Shown: positions 1 to 4,561 of the stretch, piece by piece | Numbering within the stretch: position 1 is the stretch's first letter | Layout: every line of letters starts with the position of its first letter | DNA from: Streptosporangiaceae bacterium | GTDB lineage: Bacteria > Actinomycetota > Actinomycetes > Streptosporangiales > Streptosporangiaceae | Reading direction: 5' to 3' | DNA: 7,681 nucleotides | Assembly (NCBI GenBank): GCA_030040475.1 | Contig: JASHTQ010000598.1 | Coordinates: 1 to 7,681, forward strand | Position numbers and translations under genes: made by a program | The notes under the pieces: generated by a model | Told to the model about the DNA's origin: nothing | Database searches by the model: none | The model's input: only the letters and a program-made list of their open reading frames with translations

Positions 1-116
1 GGAGGGACGATTTCCTCCGTAGTCTTCAGAATCCGGGCGTCGATCGTGAGCCGAGCAGACGGGCTGGGCTGCTCGGTGCGGCCCGGCTCGAGCTGAACCA
101 GGCTTCCTTGTGTCAT
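1..116 (-). CDS. Partial small ORF, possible FxLD-like RiPP precursor
   Basis: The ATG at 116-114 follows a consensus GGAGG (130-126) at 9 nt. The frame stays open to the window edge, giving 38 complete residues, so the C-terminus is missing. The N-terminal part is Gln, Glu, Pro and Ser rich, and it ends in LTIDARILKTTEEIVP. That ending resembles the hydrophobic-x-Leu-Asp plus R-I-V/L leader motif of FxLD-family lanthipeptide precursors as I remember them, with L-T-I-D in place of F-x-L-D. The core peptide, which would carry Ser/Thr/Cys residues, lies outside the window, so the RiPP idea is an inference from a short match. It could equally be the start of an ordinary hypothetical protein. Codon third positions favour G/C, and the Shine-Dalgarno match makes translation likely. 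It overlaps the longer frame starting at 264 in a different register and would share that frame's promoter. Confidence 0.6.
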   Translation of the reverse strand, partial: MTQGSLVQLEPGRTEQPSPSARLTIDARILKTTEEIVP

Positions 117-264
117 GAGAAGGTACCTCCTTGGGTCGGTGTGTCGGCGGGGGCCCGTTTCTCGCATCTAGGTCGTAGAAGCCGAGTGGCCATGCCGTGG
201 TCAGGCCTGGTTGTGGGCTGGCCTGCGTCCGGTAGCGGCCGGTGATCTCGTGAAGATCGTTCAT
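1..264 (-). CDS. Partial overlapping small ORF upstream of the 116 start
   Basis: The ATG at 264-262 is preceded by GGAAGGA (279-273) at 8 nt, and the frame stays open for 88 codons to the window edge. The first 45 or so codons have good G/C third positions and encode a Pro-rich polar peptide containing AWPLGFYDLDARNGPPPT. From about codon 48 onward the third-position bias fades, exactly where the other leftward frame (start 116) begins with its own GGAGG site. Either this is a short leader gene overlapping the next one, or one frame became the other through an indel. I do not recognise the product. The first half is the supported part; the region from 116 to 1 is probably coding in the other frame. 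Transcription would come from the promoter at 322-350. Confidence 0.4.
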   Translation of the reverse strand, partial: MNDLHEITGRYRTQASPQPGLTTAWPLGFYDLDARNGPPPTHRPKEVPSHDTRKPGSARAGPHRAAQPVCSAHDRRPDSEDYGGNRPS

Positions 265-321
265 TGGCGAGGTCCTTCCTTTGAGGCCCTTGACGTGCAG
301 GTTTCCTCCTGCTGCGGTTAC

Positions 322-350
322 ATCTTAGATCTGGCAGGGATGTGCTGCAA
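322..350 (-). promoter_or_regulatory. Housekeeping-type promoter for the leftward small genes
   Basis: Read leftward, TTGCAG (350-345) is followed by 17 nt and then TAAGAT (327-322). That is a good -35/-10 pair for the main actinobacterial sigma factor with optimal spacing. The predicted transcript starts near 315, about 50 nt before the ATG at 264. The surrounding DNA is much less GC-rich than the window average. Confidence 0.55.
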
Positions 351-380
351 GCAAGTCATCAAATTTATGCTGTTTAACTG

Positions 381-409
381 TTGCACTGCTGGGCATCAGA
401 CTGTATGTT
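381..409 (+). promoter_or_regulatory. Housekeeping-type promoter for the rightward cluster
   Basis: TTGCAC (381-386), a 17-nt spacer and TATGTT (404-409) form a -35/-10 pair. The predicted start is near 416, giving a leader of about 120 nt before the ATG at 535. Its -35 box lies 30 bp from the -35 of the leftward promoter, so the two are back to back and could share a regulator. Confidence 0.55.
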
Positions 410-435
410 GATGGAACAAGAAGGGAGGATCGCCA

Positions 436-459
436 GCTGATCCCTGCTAGATCAGCAGG
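436..459 (+). promoter_or_regulatory. Leader hairpins, mutually exclusive pairings
   Basis: In the predicted 5' leader, GCTGATC (436-442) pairs perfectly with GATCAGC (450-456). Alternatively CCTGCT (443-448) pairs perfectly with AGCAGG (454-459). The two stems use overlapping right arms, so only one can form at a time. A purine-rich GGGAGG precedes them at 423-428. The function is unknown. Confidence 0.35.
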
Positions 460-534
460 AATCGGCTGTAACCAAGAGACATGCGATCTGTAATCAGAAC
501 CTCAACCGGGGCTATCCATGAGGAGGTGAGCTAT

Positions 535-969
535 ATGGCCGCCAGTCTGGCCAGGCACAGCGCACGGGCACAGGCACTAGGCGAGCATCTCTCGGTCATC
601 CTGATTCCCACGGTGGCGGGCGATCTCCGGCGGCTTCGGCGGCGCACCAGGTTGTCTACGACTGATCTCGCGAACCGCGCGATCACTTCGTACGAGTTCT
701 TCGATGCGCAGCTGCGGGCCGGGCGTGAGCTGATCGTCCGGGACAGCGGGACGGGGGAGACCAGGCTTGTCCGATTCCTTGACGCCCCGGTAGGACAAGC
801 GCGACGCAGCCGGCTCCGCCTTCCCGGGCGGGGCCGGCTGCCCCTACCAGGCGCCGACTTTCCGACCACGTATTCACCTCCAGCCGTCACGGGGACCGGC
901 TGGCCCACCAAGCACTGGCAGGACCCCCTGCCACTAGCAGGCCTAGCAGGCCAGGAAGCGAGCATGTGA
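535..969 (+). CDS. Ribbon-helix-helix (CopG/Arc-like) DNA-binding protein with extended tail
   Basis: The start is ATG 535, which has GAGGAGG (520-526) at 8 nt; the in-frame ATG at 481 has no Shine-Dalgarno site. The product is 144 aa. A short beta-type stretch SVILIPT (residues 20-26) leads into a basic helix, VAGDLRRLRRRT, then a turn and a second helix, STTDLANRAITSYEFFDAQL (41-60), ending in RAGRELIVRDSGTGETRLVRFLD. The N-R-A-I-x-x-Y-E-F helix followed by a G-x-E-L-x-x-R-D-x-x-T-G-E hairpin is the pattern of small actinobacterial RHH proteins that bind operators as dimers. Recognisable sequence ends near residue 83. The remaining 60 residues are Arg/Pro/Gly rich and overlie a 15-bp hairpin and short tandem repeats, so they may be read-through after loss of an original stop (see findings). 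It is first in a rightward cluster and could regulate its own divergent promoter region. The regulated target is not visible. Confidence 0.75.
   Translation: MAASLARHSARAQALGEHLSVILIPTVAGDLRRLRRRTRLSTTDLANRAITSYEFFDAQLRAGRELIVRDSGTGETRLVRFLDAPVGQARRSRLRLPGRGRLPLPGADFPTTYSPPAVTGTGWPTKHWQDPLPLAGLAGQEASM
806..841 (+). terminator. Strong GC hairpin, likely terminator
   Basis: The arms 806-820 and 827-841 form a 15-bp stem with one G-U pair and a 6-nt loop (TTCCCG). No U-tract follows, which is common for actinobacterial terminators. It lies inside the annotated tail of the RHH frame, 13 nt after an out-of-frame TAG at 791-793. Confidence 0.5.
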
Positions 970-1044
970 TGAGGACCAACTACATCAGGCAACCCGGCAC
1001 GACCGTCCCGGCGCGTGCGCGGTTGCAGGCACGACAAACGTATT

Positions 1045-1113
1045 CGGCCTGCCGGGGAAGCCCGGCCGGCCGGTTCGCCGCCGGCCCGCGCCGGGCCGGG
1101 TTCCGGCAGGCCG
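1045..1113 (+). other. Large GC-rich inverted repeat in the intergenic spacer
   Basis: The spacer between the RHH gene and the membrane protein gene contains perfect 11-bp arms, CGGCCTGCCGG (1045-1055) and CCGGCAGGCCG (1103-1113). The arms enclose a 47-nt segment that is almost all G and C and can form further CCGGCC/GGCCGG pairings. The transcript would fold into a long stem here. It could be a terminator, a processing or attenuation structure upstream of ATG 1154, or a low-complexity by-product of composition. No reading frame across 970-1153 is convincing. Confidence 0.4.
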
Positions 1114-1153
1114 CCACCGCCTGGGGCGCGGCCGTCCACTTCGGGAGGGCGTC

Positions 1154-1384
1154 ATGATCGAGGTATACGCGCTGGTCGCCCTGGCGCTGGTCGGCGCGGG
1201 GGTCGTGCTCGGCTTCCTCGCGATGATGGCGCTGGGGATCCGCCGCGAGGAACGGGCTCGCAGCATGACAGTGCCCACGTCAGACCGGGTCGCCCGCGGG
1301 GCAAGGAGAGTCAACGGCGTCTACGCCCGCATTCCTGGCGTGATCCAGGAAGCGCTCAAGGAAGCTGAAGCAGTGACACGATGA
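1154..1384 (+). CDS. Small single-pass membrane protein
   Basis: This is a 76-aa protein starting at ATG 1154 behind GGGAGG (1143-1148) at 5 nt. Residues 4-29 form one hydrophobic segment, VYALVALALVGAGVVLGFLA and following, running directly into a positively charged GIRREERAR stretch. That predicts an N-out/C-in or signal-anchor orientation by the positive-inside rule. The soluble tail contains the basic stretch DRVARGARRVNGVYAR and ends in a short acidic helix. Short proteins with the G-F-L-x-x-x-x-L-G-I-R-R-E-E-R pattern are common, unnamed and uncharacterised in actinomycetes as far as I recall. The stop codon overlaps the next start as ATGA (1381-1384), suggesting translational coupling. 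Confidence 0.8.
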   Translation: MIEVYALVALALVGAGVVLGFLAMMALGIRREERARSMTVPTSDRVARGARRVNGVYARIPGVIQEALKEAEAVTR

Positions 1385-1698
1385 ACGCCAACCCGACGTC
1401 CAGATCTCGCGCGCTGCCTGGTGCCGTGGCCGCCCCGGCCAGCCCAGGAGGGCCAGCAGGCACAGGAGGCCCAGCAGGCCCAGGCAGCGCGCGACGCCAT
1501 CCGATCGCCCTGAGCGACCCGGGCAGGCACCGCGGCCATCCTGCGGACCACCGCCCGGGCGCCCCCGGCAGGCACCGCCGCCAGGACGAACCGCCGCAGG
1601 ATCCGACCCCGACCAAGCCCGGCGCCAGGGCCAAGCCCGGCGCCAGAGCCAACTCCAGAGCCACGGCCGGAGCCAGAGCCAAGGAGGCGTCGTGCTGA
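1381..1698 (+). CDS. Low-complexity Pro/Ala/Arg/Gly-rich ORF
   Basis: This 105-aa frame is supported mainly by architecture. It starts in an ATGA overlap with the membrane protein gene, and its stop overlaps the GTG start of the following gene by 7 nt. The sequence is disordered and dominated by Pro, Gly, Ala, Arg and His, with a repeated AKPGARA unit near the C-terminus. No independent Shine-Dalgarno site is visible, so translation would depend on coupling. Other frames of the same DNA compete with it. One reads a Gln/Ala coiled-coil-like segment (QEGQQAQEAQQAQAARDAIR), then a TGA, then a Pro/Glu repeat. The true coding frame is therefore uncertain and the region may be a degraded gene. No function can be assigned. 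Confidence 0.4.
   Translation: MNANPTSRSRALPGAVAAPASPGGPAGTGGPAGPGSARRHPIALSDPGRHRGHPADHRPGAPGRHRRQDEPPQDPTPTKPGARAKPGARANSRATAGARAKEASC
1613..1684 (+). repeat. Hexanucleotide-phased CCANNN repeat
   Basis: Two 18-bp units (1613-1630 and 1631-1648) that differ at one purine are followed by shorter CCANNN-phased units up to 1684. All units are multiples of 6 bp. In one frame they encode a Pro-x linker (PSPAPGPSPAPEPTPEPRPE); in the annotated frame they encode AKPGARA-type repeats. Confidence 0.6.
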
Positions 1699-2162
1699 TC
1701 GCCAAACAACGGCCAAGGCTGAGCCATAGGTCGGCGGCGCACGCCGAACTGGCGCTGGCGCTGCTCAAGGTCGAGAGCGCCGCCGCGGCGGCGAGAACCG
1801 CCCAGGCGGAGCAGTCGCTGGCGCTGCTCAAGGCGCGGTATGCACAGCTGGTGGCCGCGGCCCGCGCGTCCGTGACGGCCGCGTGGGCCGATTCCGAAGA
1901 TCCGCTGGCGTACGTGCGGGCCGAACTGTCCCGTTGCCACGGCATGCCGCCGCGAGACAGCACGGTCCCGGCGGTCCTTGCCGACGCGAGGACCGCCATG
2001 ATGCTGGCCGGGTGCGCGGCTCGGCCAGCATCATGGCGGCGTCCTGGCGACCCGGAAGACGACCAGGAAGGCCTACGCGCTGGCCCCGGCCGAGGCGAGG
2101 AACGGCCTGATCGTTCCGTCCGCGGCGAACCGGAAGCTCAGCGCCCACTGGCTGAGCTTTGA
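1692..2162 (+). CDS. Ala-rich helical hypothetical protein
   Basis: The GTG at 1692 follows AAGGAGG (1681-1687) at 4 nt and overlaps the preceding stop by 7 nt. The product is 156 aa. Residues 14-66 form an amphipathic Ala/Leu/Glu/Arg helix with a near repeat: ELALALLKVESA resembles EQSLALLKARYA, and RYAQLVAAARASV follows. This suggests a coiled coil or helical hairpin. The segment DPLAYVRAELSRCHGMPPRD and a C-terminal VPAVLADARTAMMLAG also look like folded protein. After residue about 107 the composition changes to Arg/Pro/Asp/Glu-rich, because the frame runs through an 18-bp inverted repeat and then overlaps the antisense 3' end of the minus-strand gene by 90 nt. The authentic protein may have ended near residue 107. 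I know no named family. It is probably co-transcribed with the two genes before it. Confidence 0.6.
   Translation: MLIAKQRPRLSHRSAAHAELALALLKVESAAAAARTAQAEQSLALLKARYAQLVAAARASVTAAWADSEDPLAYVRAELSRCHGMPPRDSTVPAVLADARTAMMLAGCAARPASWRRPGDPEDDQEGLRAGPGRGEERPDRSVRGEPEAQRPLAEL
1993..2039. terminator. Perfect 18-bp inverted repeat between converging genes
   Basis: The arms 1993-2010 and 2022-2038/2039 are perfectly complementary (CCGCCATGATGCTGGCCG and its reverse complement) around an 11-nt loop. It lies 34 bp beyond the stop of the minus-strand gene and inside the nominal 3' end of the plus-strand gene. A bidirectional terminator is the simplest reading. No T-tract follows in either direction. 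Confidence 0.5.
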
Positions 2163-3950
2163 GGTCACCGGGTCCTTGTGCTGGCTGAGTTTCTCCAGCA
2201 GCACCTGGGAGAGGTCTTCCTTGCCGCCGACCCTGGGCTGCGCGGTCACGGTCAGCAGGTAGGCGGCCGCCCGGGCGGGGCGCCGGAGCCGGTTCGCGCG
2301 GTCGCCCTCCATGGTGGCCAGGTCGGTCAGCACGTACCGCAGCTTCTCGCGCGCCTCCGCGGCGCGCTCTTCGGCGCCGGTGACGCCGAAGCAGTCGCCG
2401 ACCGCGAACAGCGAGGCGTGCAGTTCGGTCACCTGCGATCGGGGCGGCTGCGGGTCGTCCGGGGTCGCGTACGGATCCAGCTTCTGGTGGGCCTGCACGC
2501 AGGCGGTGGTGAGGTCCATCTCGGCCTGGTAGTCGTGGACCTGCATGAAGCCGAGGGCGGCCTGGGCCCGGATGCGGAGCCAGGGCTCGTTCTCCTCGAT
2601 CTTCAGCAGGTGGCCCAGTGCCCGGGCCACCGCCCGGTTCATCCCGCTGGTGACCACGGTCTCGATCGCCTGGCGGCGGTAGACGCCGGCGTTCTGCAGG
2701 ATCATGTGCCGGAACAGGCTCTTGGTGCCGGCCAGCAGGTGGGCGGGGACGTCGGCGTTGTCGAGATGGTCCGCCGCCTCCTGGACGTGCCGGAACCACT
2801 CGTAGCCGACCTGGGGCCAGGTGTTGCAGACGGGCTGCCTGGTGGCGATGGCAAGTTCCAGGGTGTCGGCGATCCAGGCGAGACCGGCGGCCGCGTCCGG
2901 CCGGGTCCTGGCGTCCCTGAACTCGGTGATCAGGCCGCCCAGCTGCTTCTCGATGGCCGGCAGGTCCGGCCGGTCCCCGCTGACCGCGCGCTCCCATATC
3001 CCCATGGCGGCGGTGCCGCGCTCGCGGATCGTCGCGTTGTTGTCCCGCGCCCTGGCCCACAGGGCATCGCCGACCCAGTCCCGGCCGCCCGGCGACCACG
3101 CGGCCGGCACCATGACCGCGAACTCGAGGTCGGAGCTGTACCCGGCGTGCAGGCTGCGGTTCCTGAGCTCTCCGGCGTCGCCGAGGAGCCGGGCCGCCCA
3201 CTGCCGCAGCCCCTCGGTCTGCTCACCGCCCTTGCTGAGCATCACCAGCTTGGTGATGGCCCGCCAGACCCGGAACGACATCGGCGAGTCCCTCAGCTCG
3301 GCTTCCAGCCGGTCGCGGGTCAGCTCGAAGGCGTAGCTGGCGAGCATGCCGAGCAGGATCTGCGCGTCGTACGTCCGCGACGTCGGCGGCGCGACCGAGA
3401 TCAGGATGAGCCGCCGGACCAGCAGGTCCATCTCGCTGCGGTAGCGTCCCCGGATCTCGGTGACGGCGCCCGGCATGTCCAGCTTGTCCACGGTGATGAA
3501 TTCCGACAGCAGCGCCGACGCCTGGATCAGCACCCCGACTTCGTCGGCCGGCACGTCGGTGACCGTCTTCATCGTCCAGCCCGGCGGGATCCGCGCGGTC
3601 AGGCTGCTGCCCTTCATCTCGTGCCGCTGCTCCGCGGACAGCCGCAGGGCCAGCGAGGACAGCCCGCCGGTGCCATCGACCCGCGGATCAAGCGCGCCGA
3701 TGATCTCGTCCAGGCTGCTGAGCTGCCTGGCGGACAGGCCCTGCCGCAGCGCCGTCGTCAGCGCCGGGGCGTGCGTCGAGGGGGCCCTGCCCAGGCCGGC
3801 CGCCCTGGCGATCTTTCCCTGGGTGATTCCCCTGTCCCGGTGCAGCCGCTCCAGCTGGCCGGCGGCGGCGTACCTGAGCAGCTGAGAGGCCGACGTGATG
3901 TCCGTTACCTCCTGCTGAACGCGATCATCGCGCTCTCTTCTGGGCGGCAT
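2073..3950 (-). CDS. HTH (Cro/C1-type) protein with large helical C-terminal region
   Basis: This is a 625-aa protein. I chose ATG 3950-3948 because AAGGGA (3964-3959) precedes it at 8 nt and the promoter-like region begins just upstream; the frame stays open further 5' but that extension overlies the promoter. Residues 30-88 read as a helix-turn-helix: GQLERLHRDRGITQGKIARA, then AGLGRAPSTHAPALTTALRQ, then GLSARQLSSLDEIIGAL. This is the order of a XRE/Cro-C1 domain with an extended loop. The segment GTGGLSSLALRLSAEQRHE follows. The remaining 500 or so residues are predominantly helical, with many Leu/Ala/Arg-rich helices and repeated R-A-x-A-A-L-G type segments, resembling an alpha-solenoid. 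No catalytic motif, Walker box or membrane segment is visible. A ligand- or protein-sensing regulator is plausible but inferred. It is transcribed divergently from the Phd-like unit and converges on the gene ending at 2162. Confidence 0.75.
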   Translation of the reverse strand: MPPRRERDDRVQQEVTDITSASQLLRYAAAGQLERLHRDRGITQGKIARAAGLGRAPSTHAPALTTALRQGLSARQLSSLDEIIGALDPRVDGTGGLSSLALRLSAEQRHEMKGSSLTARIPPGWTMKTVTDVPADEVGVLIQASALLSEFITVDKLDMPGAVTEIRGRYRSEMDLLVRRLILISVAPPTSRTYDAQILLGMLASYAFELTRDRLEAELRDSPMSFRVWRAITKLVMLSKGGEQTEGLRQWAARLLGDAGELRNRSLHAGYSSDLEFAVMVPAAWSPGGRDWVGDALWARARDNNATIRERGTAAMGIWERAVSGDRPDLPAIEKQLGGLITEFRDARTRPDAAAGLAWIADTLELAIATRQPVCNTWPQVGYEWFRHVQEAADHLDNADVPAHLLAGTKSLFRHMILQNAGVYRRQAIETVVTSGMNRAVARALGHLLKIEENEPWLRIRAQAALGFMQVHDYQAEMDLTTACVQAHQKLDPYATPDDPQPPRSQVTELHASLFAVGDCFGVTGAEERAAEAREKLRYVLTDLATMEGDRANRLRRPARAAAYLLTVTAQPRVGGKEDLSQVLLEKLSQHKDPVTSKLSQWALSFRFAADGTIRPFLASAGASA

Positions 3951-4006
3951 CTCCGACGTCCCTTGACAGCTCGACCGTTGCACTAGCCTAACCGGCCATT
4001 GTGAAA

Positions 4007-4035
4007 ATCTAGCAGAAAGTTGCAATACAACACAG
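4007..4035 (-). promoter_or_regulatory. Candidate promoter of the HTH gene (extended -10)
   Basis: Read leftward, TGC-TAGATT (4015-4007) gives an extended -10 element. The -35 position at 17 nt reads CTGTGT (4035-4030), which is weak. The expected start near 4000 leaves a 50-nt leader to ATG 3950. Confidence 0.35.
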
Positions 4036-4047
4036 GCTGGTTGTGTT
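4029..4047. promoter_or_regulatory. Inverted repeat AACACA-N7-TGTGTT, candidate operator
   Basis: Perfect 6-bp arms (4029-4034 and 4042-4047) are separated by 7 bp, giving a 19-bp site of a size suited to an HTH dimer. It overlaps the presumed -35 of the HTH gene, so autoregulation by that protein is a reasonable guess. Confidence 0.4.
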
Positions 4048-4078
4048 TTCCCGCGTCTAACCTCGGCTATCGAAAAAT

Positions 4079-4107
4079 TTGCCGACCGGACGACGAGGGC
4101 ATACGAT
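4079..4107 (+). promoter_or_regulatory. Promoter of the rightward Phd-like unit
   Basis: TTGCCG (4079-4084), a 17-nt spacer and TACGAT (4102-4107) fit an actinobacterial housekeeping promoter. The expected start is near 4114, giving a 5' leader of about 175 nt before GTG 4291. Confidence 0.55.
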
Positions 4108-4110
4108 GGC

Positions 4111-4141
4111 ACTGTCGACAGTTGTAGCCACTGGCGACACT
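4111..4141. promoter_or_regulatory. Tandem palindromic operator candidates
   Basis: ACTGTCGACAGT (4111-4122) is a perfect 12-bp palindrome. ACTGGCGACACT (4130-4141) matches it at 10 of 12 positions. The sites are 19 bp apart, nearly two helical turns, and the first covers the predicted transcription start of the promoter at 4079-4107. This arrangement is typical of operators used by autoregulating dimers such as antitoxins. Confidence 0.5.
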
Positions 4142-4290
4142 TGCAGACACGGATCGACGGAAAGGCTGGTCAAGGATGTTAAAGCGCAGGCGAAAGCTCA
4201 GTTGGGGGGGAGCGTGCATGATCGAAATCAGTTTTTCCGGCTACCAGCCGAGCCGTGATCCGCCACTGGGAGAAAGTGAGGAGGCCATCA

Positions 4291-4470
4291 GTGTCCAGAA
4301 GGCAAGCTTCGGCGGCGCCCACCGTATGTGCGGCGCCGACCGAAAAAGCGGCCATCGGGATCATGCTCATCGACGAGAGCGGCCGGCGCGAGCCGACGCT
4401 CTACAAGAGCAAGCCGACGCCGCAGCAGACGAAGCCCAGACGGGCGCGGCTACGCTTCTGGAAGCGCTGA
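4291..4470 (+). CDS. Small basic hypothetical protein (59 aa)
   Basis: GTG 4291 has GAGGAGG (4278-4284) at an ideal 6 nt, and third codon positions are almost all G or C, so this is probably a real gene. The 59-residue product starts with an Ser/Ala-rich segment, has a short hydrophobic strand, AAIGIMLIDESG, and ends with a strongly basic tail, TKPRRARLRFWKR. The tail could contact nucleic acid or membrane, but no family is recognised. A second overlapping frame starts at ATG 4218 behind a G-run and is coding-like only for its first 25 or so codons. This gene precedes the Phd-like gene by 91 bp and probably shares its transcript. Confidence 0.6.
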   Translation: MSRRQASAAPTVCAAPTEKAAIGIMLIDESGRREPTLYKSKPTPQQTKPRRARLRFWKR

Positions 4471-4561
4471 TGCGCCGACCCAGAGCGCGGTCGTTTAACA
4501 GGCGCTTTCGGGAGAGGCGAGCGGACACGCCGGCCTCGGCCCACGCCTATAGAAGAGAGAA

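Noticed and set aside
211..411. Plus-strand Cys-rich 66-codon frame with CC pairs and a FEALDVQV segment, RiPP-like at first sight
   Set aside because: It starts with TTG without a Shine-Dalgarno site, has no third-position bias and runs across both predicted promoters. Its stop is near the rightward transcription start.
966..1157. 63-codon plus frame between the RHH gene and the membrane protein gene
   Set aside because: No ribosome-binding site, low complexity, and it spans the large GC inverted repeat.
1280..1999. Minus-strand frames rich in Trp/Leu/Ala opposite the small-gene cluster
   Set aside because: They are shadows of the CCANNN repeat and Ala-rich gene, with no Shine-Dalgarno site and biased low-complexity composition.
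3900..3920. Strong AGGAGGT Shine-Dalgarno-like sequence inside the HTH gene (minus strand)
   Set aside because: No ATG, GTG or TTG follows at a usable distance in any frame, so it is treated as an internal sequence.
2178..3986. 602-codon open frame on the plus strand
   Set aside because: It is the antisense shadow of the HTH gene; its composition (Gly/Arg/Val/His repeats) and lack of a ribosome-binding site are typical of reverse frames in high-GC DNA.
3951..4112. 54-residue N-terminal extension of the HTH protein to ATG 4112
   Set aside because: The extension overlies the promoter-like and operator-like sequences, is AT-rich, and lacks coding bias.
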